Positions 8,610-17,389 of a stretch of DNA of 64,000 nt are shown in pieces (position 1 is the first letter of the stretch; each line of letters opens with the position of its first letter). The position numbers and the translations under genes are program-made. Source of the stretch: Marixanthomonas sp. SCSIO 43207 (GTDB taxonomy: Bacteria; Bacteroidota; Bacteroidia; Flavobacteriales; Flavobacteriaceae); the NCBI RefSeq assembly GCF_019904255.1, contig NZ_CP063203.1, forward strand, positions 310,001 to 374,000. Direction: 5' to 3'. The notes beneath the pieces were generated by a model that worked only from the letters and a program-made list of their open reading frames with translations, did no database searches and was not told the DNA's origin.

Positions 8610-9008
8610 ATGACACATAGTATTTGTTATGTAAGTAGCGCTACAGATAATCTCAACGAAAATGAGATGGATCTACTTTTTAATACTGTATTACATAAAA
8701 ATAAAGGATTAAATATTACCGGTATTTTACTTTATTACTACGGAAATTTTTTACAAGTTCTAGAAGGAGATGAAGAAGCTTTAAAATCTTTATTTGAAAC
8801 TATAAAAAAAGATAAAAGGCATCAAAACCTTATTACTATTTATGACAAGAAAAATGATCATAGTATCTTTGATGAATATAAAACCGGCTTCAGTATCATA
8901 AAAACTGAAAATGACTTAAAAAACTTGAAAGCTTATTTAAAACTTTCAGAAGATAAAGAACCACTCTCTACAAGTGTACTAGGACTTTTAAAACCTTTTT
9001 TAATTTAA
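8610..9008 (+). CDS. BLUF-domain blue-light sensor protein
   Basis: A 132-residue protein consisting of one BLUF (blue light using FAD) domain and a short helical tail. The residues of the flavin photocycle are present: Tyr7 (ICYVSSA), Asn35 (LNITGILLY) and Gln49 (GNFLQVLEG), plus the DKRHQNL motif. The semi-conserved Trp near the C-terminal strand is replaced (EYKTGF instead of a W-x-x-GF form). No output domain is fused, so it should signal through a partner protein. Its stop codon is followed after 3 bases by rpe, so the two are co-transcribed; no cyclase, phosphodiesterase or regulator is adjacent. Confidence 0.9.
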   Translation: MTHSICYVSSATDNLNENEMDLLFNTVLHKNKGLNITGILLYYYGNFLQVLEGDEEALKSLFETIKKDKRHQNLITIYDKKNDHSIFDEYKTGFSIIKTENDLKNLKAYLKLSEDKEPLSTSVLGLLKPFLI

Positions 9009-9011
9009 ATT

Positions 9012-9674
9012 ATGAGTAAAACAATTATAGCACCTTCTATTTTAGCAGCAGATTTTGCCAATCTTGAAAAAGACATAAAAATGGTAAATGATAGTAAAGC
9101 AGACTGGTTTCACCTTGATGTAATGGACGGTGTTTTTGTACCAAATATTTCATTTGGAATGCCTGTGATTGAAGCCATTTCAAAACACGCTAATAAAACA
9201 TTGGATGTTCATTTAATGATAGTTCAACCAGAACGGTACATAAAAGATTTTGCAGGTATAGGTGCCAATATACTTACCGTGCATTATGAGGCATCTACCC
9301 ATTTACACAGAACGATTCAAGCCATAAAAGCTGAAGGAATGCAAGCTGGCGTAGCACTTAACCCGCACACAAATGTTTCAGTTTTAAAAGATACCATACA
9401 AGATATTGACCTAGTGTGTATGATGAGCGTAAATCCAGGATTTGGCGGACAATCATTCATAGAAAACACCTATGAAAAGGTAAAAGAACTTAAACAAATA
9501 ATTGCAGAAAAAGGAGCTTCGACAAAAATTGAAATTGACGGTGGAGTTACCAATAAAAATGCAAAACAGCTGGTTGAAGCCGGTGCAGATGTATTGGTTG
9601 CCGGAAGCTATGTATTTGGCTCAGAAAATCCTACATCCACAATAGAAAACCTATCTGAACTAGTAAAAAAATAG
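9012..9674 (+). CDS. rpe: Ribulose-phosphate 3-epimerase
   Basis: A 220-residue TIM-barrel enzyme interconverting ribulose 5-phosphate and xylulose 5-phosphate in the pentose phosphate pathway. Hallmarks are APSILAADFANLEKD at the N-terminus, FHLDVMDGVFVPNISFG with the metal-binding His/Asp, LDVHLMI, MSVNPGFGGQSFI and the phosphate-binding IEIDGGVTNKNA and VAGSYVFG. Length is normal. It lies 3 bases behind the BLUF gene, which suggests that both are expressed from the promoter before the sensor. Confidence 0.97.
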   Translation: MSKTIIAPSILAADFANLEKDIKMVNDSKADWFHLDVMDGVFVPNISFGMPVIEAISKHANKTLDVHLMIVQPERYIKDFAGIGANILTVHYEASTHLHRTIQAIKAEGMQAGVALNPHTNVSVLKDTIQDIDLVCMMSVNPGFGGQSFIENTYEKVKELKQIIAEKGASTKIEIDGGVTNKNAKQLVEAGADVLVAGSYVFGSENPTSTIENLSELVKK

Positions 9675-9713
9675 CTTCTCTGGTTACGAGAAAGAAAATA
9701 GACCTCTATTTCA

Positions 9714-9721
9714 TATCTTTG
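9714..9721 (+). promoter_or_regulatory. Candidate promoter -7 element for the YpdA-like gene
   Basis: TATCTTTG, an exact TAnnTTTG match, 17 bases before the TTG start codon. The untranslated leader would be only about 10 bases. Confidence 0.55.
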
Positions 9722-9738
9722 CAATAAAAAACAACGCT

Positions 9739-10725
9739 TTGAATATTGAAAAAGAAGTACTTATAATTGGCGCCGGGCCAATTGGACTTGCCTGTGCTCT
9801 TGAGTGCAAGAAAAAAAACCTTGATTACATTGTAATAGAAAAAGGAGCCTTAACCAACTCGCTATATAACTACCCTTTGAATATGCGTTTTTTTTCAACT
9901 TCAGAAAAGCTGGAAATTGACGGAATCCCCTTTATAAGCAACAACCCAAAACCTACACGAGACGAAGCGCTAGAATATTATCGCAGAGTCGCTACATCAA
10001 ATAAGTTGCAAATTAATTTATATGAAGCAATACAAAAAGTAGACAAAAAAGGGGACGGTACTTTTTTAGTAACTTCAGAAAAAAACACCTACAAAACCAA
10101 AAACATTGTTGTTAGCACCGGTTTTTACGACATCCCAAACTTAATGCATGTGCCTGGAGAAAATTTATCAAAAGTGTCACACTATTACAAAGAAGCACAT
10201 CCTTACGTTATGCAAAAAACAATTGTTGTAGGCGCCAGTAACTCTTCGGTTGACGCTGCTTTGGAAATTTGGCGAAAAGGAGGTGATGTCACAATGGTGG
10301 TAAGAGGCTCAAGTATTGGAGAACGTGTAAAATATTGGGTAAAACCCGATATTGAAAACCGAATTAAAGAAGGAAGCATTAAAGCTTTTTTTAATTCAGA
10401 AATTGAAGAAATAAAAGAGACCGAAGTTGTCATCAAAACACCGAAAGGAATCAAAACAATAGAAAATGATTTTGTAGTAGCACTTACCGGTTACCAACCT
10501 AATTTTACCTTTCTTGAATCTTTAGGTATTGAACTTTCAAATGATGGAAAGTTTTTTCCGCAGTATGACCCAAAAACAATGGAAACTAATGTGTCAAATC
10601 TATATTTAGCAGGTGTTATTTGTGGCGGAATGGAAACTCACAAGTGGTTTATTGAAAATTCGCGCATTCATTCAAAGATTATAGCCGAAGCTATTTCAAA
10701 CAAAATTAATAATCTGCAAAAGTAA
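9739..10725 (+). CDS. YpdA-family FAD/NADPH disulfide-reductase-like flavoprotein
   Basis: A 328-residue protein related to the putative bacillithiol disulfide reductase YpdA. It has an N-terminal FAD-binding motif (VLIIGAGPIGLACALE), NYPLNMRFFSTSEKLEIDGIPF, a second nucleotide-binding motif (VVGASNSSVDAALE, about 163-176) for NADPH and the C-terminal YLAGVICGGMETHKWFIENSR. In Firmicutes YpdA a cysteine follows the GxGP motif; here that position is Ile15, so thiol chemistry through it is not possible. The start is a TTG at 9739, which yields the expected short N-terminus. Its 3' end overlaps the convergent downstream gene by 20 bases. Confidence 0.82.
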   Translation: MNIEKEVLIIGAGPIGLACALECKKKNLDYIVIEKGALTNSLYNYPLNMRFFSTSEKLEIDGIPFISNNPKPTRDEALEYYRRVATSNKLQINLYEAIQKVDKKGDGTFLVTSEKNTYKTKNIVVSTGFYDIPNLMHVPGENLSKVSHYYKEAHPYVMQKTIVVGASNSSVDAALEIWRKGGDVTMVVRGSSIGERVKYWVKPDIENRIKEGSIKAFFNSEIEEIKETEVVIKTPKGIKTIENDFVVALTGYQPNFTFLESLGIELSNDGKFFPQYDPKTMETNVSNLYLAGVICGGMETHKWFIENSRIHSKIIAEAISNKINNLQK

Positions 10726-11539
10726 AATTAAGCAACTGTTTTTTGTGTTGATATATTTCAGGAAAAAGAGCGTTAAACTCTACAGGCGACTCAATGAAGT
10801 ACTCAACCAGAACTGCCATAAACTCATATTGATTGGTAAAGGCATACTTTCTGAAATATTCTGTAGAATTGACCAATGCTTTCACATCATCATTGGTCAA
10901 GCATTTTAAGATATTTTGAAACTGTTTTTGAAACCGGATAGAATCTACATCTTTACCTTGCATTGATTCTAGTTGCATAGCATGCATACACTCGTGAATA
11001 CCAAGATTTATATTATCATCTGTGATTTTATATCCTTTTTCAAAATCTTTCCAAGACAATACTAGAGCTTTTTCCTTTGGGTTGAATTCTCCTTTGTGGT
11101 AATTTTCGTTTGCTGCACTATAAAATTCACTTGGATAAACAAGTATATACTCAATTAGGTTATACCTGTAGTTTTTTCTTCCAAAACTCAACATACATGC
11201 TGTAGCTGCAATAAGAACCTTTACTTTATCTGTAATTTCAAAATTTTGTCTACCTACAAACTGCTTTTCTGATATAAACTTGGCAACTCGATGTTGAAAT
11301 TGTCGTTTTTCTTTATCAGAGAGCTTTGAATAAAAGAAAAAGTGCGAATTAAGAAAGGAAAGCTGAGTATTTGTTAGCTTTTTATAAATGAGTAAATTTC
11401 TATATAACGGTTTATTATAATAAGCAGCATACCAGTTTTCAAAAATTCTAAAAAGAAAAAATGTAAACCCCAAAAAAACAATGAAGTAGCCATAAGGAGC
11501 CAACCATTGAAGTGTATCATTATTTTGGGAATTTAACAT
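10706..11539 (-). CDS. MtfA-like zinc-dependent peptidase (M90-type)
   Basis: A 277-residue protein with one N-terminal membrane segment (about 17-31) and a soluble domain. The zinc motif HExxH is seen as HECMH (182-186) in LGIHECMHAMQLE, and a downstream glutamate lies in NQYEFMAVLVEYFIESP. This is the arrangement of MtfA/M90 peptidases; in E. coli MtfA interacts with the Mlc repressor, but no mlc-like gene is seen here, so its target is unknown. The family in Bacteroidota often carries such an N-terminal anchor. Its end overlaps the end of the YpdA-like gene, and no terminator separates them. Confidence 0.82.
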   Translation of the reverse strand: MLNSQNNDTLQWLAPYGYFIVFLGFTFFLFRIFENWYAAYYNKPLYRNLLIYKKLTNTQLSFLNSHFFFYSKLSDKEKRQFQHRVAKFISEKQFVGRQNFEITDKVKVLIAATACMLSFGRKNYRYNLIEYILVYPSEFYSAANENYHKGEFNPKEKALVLSWKDFEKGYKITDDNINLGIHECMHAMQLESMQGKDVDSIRFQKQFQNILKCLTNDDVKALVNSTEYFRKYAFTNQYEFMAVLVEYFIESPVEFNALFPEIYQHKKQLLNFTFADY

Positions 11540-11770
11540 ATTAAAAACATGAAACGATAAATTATAAAAATTAGTATTTTATAAAATTTAAACTAGTTTA
11601 ATCTAGTAATTTAAAAAGTTTTAGGTTAAAATATTACGAAGTGCCTATTAAACTTGCACCTATAGCGGATTTTCACTATTTAAACGTTTGATTGCTAATA
11701 AAATAAAAAAATGTTAAAGCATTGGTAAAAAATTTAACGTTTATATGATGCTAAAAGCAAGATATTTGAA

Positions 11771-11778
11771 TAGTTTTG
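11771..11778 (+). promoter_or_regulatory. Candidate susC promoter -7 element
   Basis: TAGTTTTG fits TAnnTTTG. It lies 27 bases before the ATG at 11805, which supports that start over the earlier in-frame ATG at 11745, which would lie upstream of this promoter. Confidence 0.5.
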
Positions 11779-11804
11779 TAACAAGCTTAACAAAAAATAC
11801 ATAT

Positions 11805-14800
11805 ATGAGACAAAAATTTAAAATTCTGTTAACGTTACTGTCTTTCGTAATGGTGCAAGCTGTTTTTGCACAAGCAAAAGAAATTACGGGATCAGTACAA
11901 GATGCGTCTGGAGTTCCTTTACTAGGAGTAAACATTTTAGTTAAAGGATCCTCAACAGGGACGCAAACCGATTTCGATGGTAACTATGCAATCGAGGCAT
12001 CGGCCGGTGAAACCTTAGTATTTAGTTACGTAGGTTATACACCTAAAGAAGTAGTTGTGGGGCAAAGCAACACAATTGATGTTGTCCTTGAGCAAGGTGA
12101 GGCTCTTGAGACCGTAGTAGTAACTGCACTTGGTATTTCAAGAGAGAAAAAATCTCTTGGTTATTCAACTCAGCAGGTAAATACTGACGACCTTAACGTT
12201 ACAAGACCTAGTAATGCAATTAACTCATTATCTGGTAAGGTAGCAGGTGTACAAATCACTAATCCAACTGGTAACTTAGGAGGTTCTTCTAGAATTATCC
12301 TTAGGGGTATTGGTTCTGTAACAGGGCAAAACAAGCCTTTAATCGTTGTTGATGGTATTCCATTAGATAACTCAAACTATAACTCAACTTCTGCTCAAGT
12401 TGGTAGCGGTGGTCGTGATTATGGTGATGCTGGTTTTGATATTAACCCAGATGATGTAGAAAGCGTAAACGTTCTTAAAGGTGGTGCAGCAGCAGCACTT
12501 TATGGATCTCGTGCATCAAATGGTGTTATCTTAATTACTACAAAATCAGGTAAAGAAGGTAAAGGTCAAGTTACAATAAACTCTGGTGTTACTTTTGAAA
12601 CTGTTAATATTCTTCCACAAGTTCAGAAACTATATGGTGGTGGTGCTGGAGACCCAAATACTATTGAGCAATCAACTTTTGATACTGCTGTTATTAACGG
12701 TACTACGTATAACATCGTTGATTATGCTACGGATGAATCTTGGGGTCCAAGATATAACGGTCAGCAAGTATTACACTGGGACGCTTTTGACCCAGAATTT
12801 CCAGAGGATTATTTAAATCCAAGAGAATGGAAATACCCTAAAAATGATAGAGAAGACTTCTTTAACACAGGAGTATCTTTTAACAATGGTATTTCATTTA
12901 CACAAGGAAACGAAAAATCAAACATGCGTCTTTCTATTAACAATACAAAGACACAAGGTATCGTACCTAACACTGAGTTAAATAAAAACACTGTTAACTT
13001 TAACGGTGAAACTCAAATTACTGATCGTATTAAAGTTGATGCTGGTGTAAACCTTACAGTAACTGACGGTTTTAACAGACCTGAGTCTGGTTATGGTGAT
13101 AATAGTGTTATTCTTCAGTTATTCCAATTTGGTCAAACGCAATTAGATTTTGACAGATTAAAAAAGTTTCAATTACCTGACGGAACACAAAGAACTTGGA
13201 ACCGTCAAGCTTTTGATACTCCTGAAGCTAGATATACAGACAACCCATACTGGATTTTAAATAAAAACCTTGCAAAGGATAAAAGAACTCGTTGGTATGG
13301 TAATGTAGGTTTGCAATATGATTTCAGTGATAAAGTATATGCAGTAGGTAAAATTTATGCCGATACTTATAACTTAAGAATTAGTGAAGATATCGCAATG
13401 AGTGATATTTCTACACAAGTTTCTCAACACAATGAGTCTGACAGAAATTTCCAAGAAATAAACTATGAAGCACGTCTTCACTATGATGACAAGTATTTTG
13501 ATGATAAGTTAAGTCTTAATGCATTTGTTGGTACAAACCGAAGAGAAGGAGAGTTCCACAGACTTAGTGGTTTCACAAATGGAGGTTTAGTAGTACCAGG
13601 AATTTACAACTTAAGTAACTCTGTTGATGACGCAACAGTTACAGAGTATGATTCTAGAACAAGAATAAACAGTGTGTTTGGTTCTGCATCTTTTGGTTAT
13701 GATAATTTTGCTTATGTAACTGTTACAGGTAGAAATGACTGGTCTTCAACTTTACCAGCTAGCAACAATTCATTCTTCTACCCTTCTATTAATGGTAGTG
13801 TTGTATTTTCACAATTAATTGATGCCTCTTGGTTATCTTTTGGTAAAATACGTGGTGGTTATGCTGAAGTTGGTAGTGATACAGGACCATATAACTTACG
13901 TAATACATTTAACCCACAAACAAGTTTCTTAGGAACTATCCGTTTTGACACTCCAGATACTAATGCTAGTAATACATTACGTCCAGAGCTTAAGGAAACA
14001 TGGGAAGTTGGTTTAGAAATGGGCTTCTTTGATAACCGTTTTAGTTTTGACGTAACATATTATAACGAATTAACAAATGACCTTATTACTCCAGTTCAAG
14101 TAGATCCATCAACTGGGTACACTTCTACTTTTGTTAATGCAGGTCAATTAGAAAACAAAGGTATTGAAGCTTTAGTAAATATATCTCCAATTAGAACCGA
14201 TGATTTCTCTTGGGATATCACTTGGAACTTTGCTAAAAACGAAAATGAATTAGTTAGTCTTTTCCAAGACGTAGAGTCATTAGTATTAGCAAACTACACA
14301 TTTAACGGTGTAACTTTAAATGCAGTAGTTGGAGAGCCTTACGGTGTAATTAGAGGTACTAACTACGTTTATGATAACGAAGGAAACAAAGTTATCAACG
14401 CAGACGGTACTTACGCTGAAACTCAAAATGTTGAAAATTTAGGAAGTATTCTTCCAGATTACAACATGGGTATTAGAAACAGCTTTACATATAAAGGTAT
14501 CAACTTAGGATTCCTTATTGACATTCAAAAAGGTGGTAAATACAGATCACTTACAAACATTTGGGGTCATTACTCTGGTATCTTAGAGTCTACAGTAGCG
14601 AACAACATTCGTGAAGAAGGACTTGTATTAGATGGGGTTACAGGAACAGTAACTTATGATGATGAAGGAAACTATACTGTAACTGACACAGCTCCAAATA
14701 CAACTCGTATTTCAGCTCAACGTTGGGGTCAAGGTTTCTTCACAGGAAACGATGCTCAAAACGTATTTGATGCAGATTACGTAAAATTACGTGAAGTATC

Positions 14801-15011
14801 TATTGGTTATACATTCCCTTCAAAGTGGTTTGATCAATTAGACTCTGTTAGAATTAGTGCATTTGGTAGAAACCTAGCGGTTTGGGGATTAGACAATGAA
14901 AACTTTGATCCTGAAGTAGCTAGTACTGGTAGTGGAAACATCCAGGGAGCAGAAGGTGGTTCATTGCCATCAACAAGATCAATTGGATTTAATGTAGAAT
15001 TAAAATTTTAA
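11805..15011 (+). CDS. SusC/RagA-family TonB-linked outer-membrane protein
   Basis: A 1068-residue importer. From the ATG at 11805 it has a proper signal peptide (MRQKFKILLTLLSFVMVQAV then FAQ). A carboxypeptidase-regulatory-like domain follows (about 25-105, with GVPLLGVNILVKGSSTGTQT), then a TonB-box-like ETVVVTALGISREKKSLGY, the SusC plug (GKVAGVQITNP, GSSRIILRGIGS, DVESVNVLKGGAAAALYGSR) and a beta barrel. The upstream ATG at 11745 would place about 20 non-signal residues first, so it is rejected. SusC forms the channel under its SusD lid, encoded 6 bases downstream. No glycoside hydrolase, sulfatase or regulator flanks the pair, so the nutrient is unknown. Confidence 0.96.
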   Translation: MRQKFKILLTLLSFVMVQAVFAQAKEITGSVQDASGVPLLGVNILVKGSSTGTQTDFDGNYAIEASAGETLVFSYVGYTPKEVVVGQSNTIDVVLEQGEALETVVVTALGISREKKSLGYSTQQVNTDDLNVTRPSNAINSLSGKVAGVQITNPTGNLGGSSRIILRGIGSVTGQNKPLIVVDGIPLDNSNYNSTSAQVGSGGRDYGDAGFDINPDDVESVNVLKGGAAAALYGSRASNGVILITTKSGKEGKGQVTINSGVTFETVNILPQVQKLYGGGAGDPNTIEQSTFDTAVINGTTYNIVDYATDESWGPRYNGQQVLHWDAFDPEFPEDYLNPREWKYPKNDREDFFNTGVSFNNGISFTQGNEKSNMRLSINNTKTQGIVPNTELNKNTVNFNGETQITDRIKVDAGVNLTVTDGFNRPESGYGDNSVILQLFQFGQTQLDFDRLKKFQLPDGTQRTWNRQAFDTPEARYTDNPYWILNKNLAKDKRTRWYGNVGLQYDFSDKVYAVGKIYADTYNLRISEDIAMSDISTQVSQHNESDRNFQEINYEARLHYDDKYFDDKLSLNAFVGTNRREGEFHRLSGFTNGGLVVPGIYNLSNSVDDATVTEYDSRTRINSVFGSASFGYDNFAYVTVTGRNDWSSTLPASNNSFFYPSINGSVVFSQLIDASWLSFGKIRGGYAEVGSDTGPYNLRNTFNPQTSFLGTIRFDTPDTNASNTLRPELKETWEVGLEMGFFDNRFSFDVTYYNELTNDLITPVQVDPSTGYTSTFVNAGQLENKGIEALVNISPIRTDDFSWDITWNFAKNENELVSLFQDVESLVLANYTFNGVTLNAVVGEPYGVIRGTNYVYDNEGNKVINADGTYAETQNVENLGSILPDYNMGIRNSFTYKGINLGFLIDIQKGGKYRSLTNIWGHYSGILESTVANNIREEGLVLDGVTGTVTYDDEGNYTVTDTAPNTTRISAQRWGQGFFTGNDAQNVFDADYVKLREVSIGYTFPSKWFDQLDSVRISAFGRNLAVWGLDNENFDPEVASTGSGNIQGAEGGSLPSTRSIGFNVELKF

Positions 15012-15017
15012 GAAAAT

Positions 15018-16592
15018 ATGAAAAAGATATTAATTGCAACAATGTTCTTCGCAATCTCCTCTGCATTTATTTCGTGTAGTGAAGATATTGAAGACTATAA
15101 CAAGAACCCTAACGCACCGGAAGTTGTACCAACAAATACAGTTTTCAACAGAGCTACAAAACTATATACAGATGTAATGCGTAGTTCATTCAACAGCGGT
15201 AGATTAACATTAAACTGGGTTGAATATTGGGGGCAAACTGCCTACGCAGATGAAGATCGCTATTTATTTAGAGAAACATCTGTAGAGAGCATTTACTCAA
15301 ACCTTTATTTAGCTGCTAATGAGTTTAAAACTATTATTGATATAAACGCAGACCCAGATACTGCAGGAGAAGCTTCTGCAGTTGGTGCTAACGCAAATCA
15401 AATTGCAGCATCAAGAATTATGCTGGCGTATCTTTTCCATAAACTAACTGATAGTTTTGGAGATGTGCCTTATTACTCATATGGTAGTGATGACCCAGAA
15501 TTCCAAGCTCTTAATGTGGACGAATTCCAATCACCTGTTTTTGCAACTCAAGAAAAGATTTACGCAGATTTATTAAAAGAATTGAGAGAAGCAGCAGATA
15601 TGATTGTTTTATCTGAACCTGTATTTATCAGTGGAGATAATATTTTTGATGGTGATGCATCAAAGTGGAAAAAGTTTGCAAACTCTTTAATTTTAAGAGT
15701 AGCTACAAGAGTTAAATCTACAAATGCTGGATTAGCTAATAGCGCAATTTCTGCAGCTATAAACGATGGTGTAATGACATCAAATGCTGATAATGCCGCA
15801 CAAGCTTATGGAGAGACAGATCTTGAATCATCTCCTTGGTGGTCAGCCTTTATTAGTAGAACAGATTTTGCTGTAGCGCACCCGTTTGTAAACCTATTAA
15901 AAGGTGAAACAGGTAATTTTGGTCCAGACCCAAGATTATTTAAAATGGCAGCTCCAAAAACTGTTACAATATCTCAAATTAAGGCAGATGATTATGAAGA
16001 AAGCACAAATTATGATGACTACGAAGGTGTACCTTACGCTTTTGAATCATTAAATCAACTTGGTGCTGCTACATTTTCATATCCAAGTAGCAATGTATTA
16101 AAGCCAGATTACAGTGAAGTTTTAATGGAATATGCTGAAGTTGCTTTCTTACTTTCAGAAAATAACAACTTTAGTCAAGCTGAATATGAAAATGGTGTAA
16201 GAGCTTCTATGGAAAAATGGGGTGTTGCAAGTGCAGACGTTGATGCCTTTGTTGCTAATTTACCAGCAGCAAACCGTGCCAATGTTTTAAACCAAAAGTA
16301 TGTTGCACTTTATATGCAATCACACGAAGCATTTGCTGAGTACAGAAGAACTGGATTCCCTGATGTATTATTCTTGCCAGGTGAAACGTATACATTACCA
16401 ACTGAACAAGCTGATGATGCTAATGTAACATCATATACTTTCCAACCTGCAGTTAATGCAACAGATCTTCCTTACAGATTAACGTATCCTGTAAGTATCC
16501 AAACTTTAAATGGTGCTAATAGACAGCAAGCTGTTTCTGGATTAAGTAATGGTGATACCATTTTAAGTAAGTTATTCTGGGATAACAACTAA
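15018..16592 (+). CDS. SusD/RagB-family nutrient-binding lipoprotein
   Basis: A 524-residue lipoprotein with a lipobox ending at Cys20 (SSAFISC) followed by SEDIED, an acidic +2 context that fits surface export of Bacteroidota lipoproteins. Helical TPR-like segments follow, with RIMLAYLFHKLTDSFGDVPY and a C-terminal YMQSHEAFAEYRRTGFPD motif, which places it in the SusD-like group often annotated as SusD/RagB homologue 2. It forms the lid and ligand-binding subunit over the SusC channel encoded immediately upstream. The lack of enzyme genes means the ligand could be a peptide or small oligomer as well as a glycan. Confidence 0.94.
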   Translation: MKKILIATMFFAISSAFISCSEDIEDYNKNPNAPEVVPTNTVFNRATKLYTDVMRSSFNSGRLTLNWVEYWGQTAYADEDRYLFRETSVESIYSNLYLAANEFKTIIDINADPDTAGEASAVGANANQIAASRIMLAYLFHKLTDSFGDVPYYSYGSDDPEFQALNVDEFQSPVFATQEKIYADLLKELREAADMIVLSEPVFISGDNIFDGDASKWKKFANSLILRVATRVKSTNAGLANSAISAAINDGVMTSNADNAAQAYGETDLESSPWWSAFISRTDFAVAHPFVNLLKGETGNFGPDPRLFKMAAPKTVTISQIKADDYEESTNYDDYEGVPYAFESLNQLGAATFSYPSSNVLKPDYSEVLMEYAEVAFLLSENNNFSQAEYENGVRASMEKWGVASADVDAFVANLPAANRANVLNQKYVALYMQSHEAFAEYRRTGFPDVLFLPGETYTLPTEQADDANVTSYTFQPAVNATDLPYRLTYPVSIQTLNGANRQQAVSGLSNGDTILSKLFWDNN

Positions 16593-16635
16593 TTATAACG
16601 TCTATCTATTAATAGATAGTAACAACATAATTGTA

Positions 16636-16668
16636 AAAGAGCCACTTTGTTAAGTGGCTCTTTTTTTT
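16636..16668 (+). terminator. susCD terminator
   Basis: AAAGAGCCACTT (16636-16647) and AAGTGGCTCTTT (16652-16663), a 12-bp stem with a 4-base loop, followed by T's. Confidence 0.92.
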
Positions 16669-16683
16669 ATACTATCCTAATTA

Positions 16684-16723
16684 AAAAAAAATCACAATCA
16701 AATATTTGATTGTGATTTTTTTT
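16684..16723 (-). terminator. 40-bp perfect palindrome: terminator for tRNA-Arg, probably bidirectional
   Basis: A perfect 40-base palindrome (arms AAAAAAATCACAATCAAAT and its complement, centre between 16703 and 16704) with A-tract and T-tract ends. It lies 6 bases past the 3' end of the minus-strand tRNA and is symmetrical, so it can stop transcription from both sides. It stands 15 bases beyond the susCD terminator. Confidence 0.85.
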
Positions 16724-16729
16724 AAATAG

Positions 16730-16803
16730 TGACCGCGGAAGGATTCGAACCCTCAACCCTCAGAGCCGAAATCTGATATTCTATCCAGTTGAACTACGCG
16801 GCC
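16730..16803 (-). tRNA. tRNA-Arg (anticodon TCG)
   Basis: A 74-base cloverleaf on the minus strand. The acceptor arm GGCCGCG pairs with CGCGGTC (one G-T wobble), the anticodon stem is TCAGA/TCTGA with the 7-base loop TTTCGGC giving anticodon TCG, and the T arm carries GGTTCGAATCC. The discriminator base is A; CCA is not encoded. It follows yqeY by 24 bases on the same strand. Confidence 0.93.
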
Positions 16804-16827
16804 TACAAATTAAAGTCAAAAAATAAT

Positions 16828-17277
16828 CTAAGCCAATCGCTGTTTAACTATACTTGAAATAGTCTTACCATCTGCTTGACCAGCAAGTTCTTTATTTGCC
16901 ATTCCCATAACTTTACCCATATCTTTCATAGAGTTTGCACCGGTTTTTTCAATAATAGAATCAACGACCTTAGCTATCTCTTCTTCGCTTAATTGTTCTG
17001 GTAAAAACTGTTCTATAATAGCTGCTTGTTTAAGTTCAGGTTCAGCTAGATCTTCCCTACCCTGTTCTTGATAAATAGCTGCGCTATCTTTTCTTTGCTT
17101 AACTTGTTTTTGAACAAGTTTTATTTCTTCTTCTTCAGTCAAATCTTTTTTAGCACCACTTTCAGTCTGGGCTACTAAGATTGCAGATTTAACAGATCGC
17201 AAAGCTTCTAATGCATTTGCGTCTTTTTCTTTCATGGCTACCTTCATAGCCTCCATAACTTGCTTTTGTAAGCTCAT
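16828..17277 (-). CDS. YqeY/GatB C-terminal-like protein
   Basis: A 149-residue protein of the YqeY family, homologous to the tRNA-binding tail domain of GatB. Motifs are KDANALEALRSVKSAIL, LVQKQVKQRKDSAAIYQEQGREDLAEPE and the C-terminal MKDMGKVMGMANKELAGQADGK. Its role is not established; a link with tRNA-dependent amidation is often assumed. It lies downstream of ftsZ on the same strand, but a terminator intervenes and a TATCTTCG box on the minus strand before its ATG may serve as its own promoter. The tRNA-Arg gene is 24 bases downstream and may share its transcript. Confidence 0.92.
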   Translation of the reverse strand: MSLQKQVMEAMKVAMKEKDANALEALRSVKSAILVAQTESGAKKDLTEEEEIKLVQKQVKQRKDSAAIYQEQGREDLAEPELKQAAIIEQFLPEQLSEEEIAKVVDSIIEKTGANSMKDMGKVMGMANKELAGQADGKTISSIVKQRLA

Positions 17278-17337
17278 TTTAATGTGTTTTTATAACAGTA
17301 TGCGAAGATAGCTAATATGTTTTTATTACTAAAGAAA

Positions 17338-17366
17338 AAAACCTATAAGCGATGCTTATAGGTTTT
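17338..17366 (-). terminator. dcw cluster terminator after ftsZ
   Basis: AAAACCTATAAGC / GCTTATAGGTTTT, a 13-bp stem with a 3-base loop. On the minus strand it ends in a T-tract. It closes the mraZ-to-ftsZ cluster. Confidence 0.9.
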
Positions 17367-17389
17367 GTAAATGAAGAAAAAATATTTCT

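Noticed and set aside
11540-11770. ACTAG/CTAGT repeat and other AT-rich symmetry before susC
   Set aside because: Arms are only 5 bases in very AT-rich DNA; not distinguishable from chance.
11745-11804. SusC start at ATG 11745
   Set aside because: It lies before the predicted promoter box and adds 20 residues ahead of a complete signal peptide.
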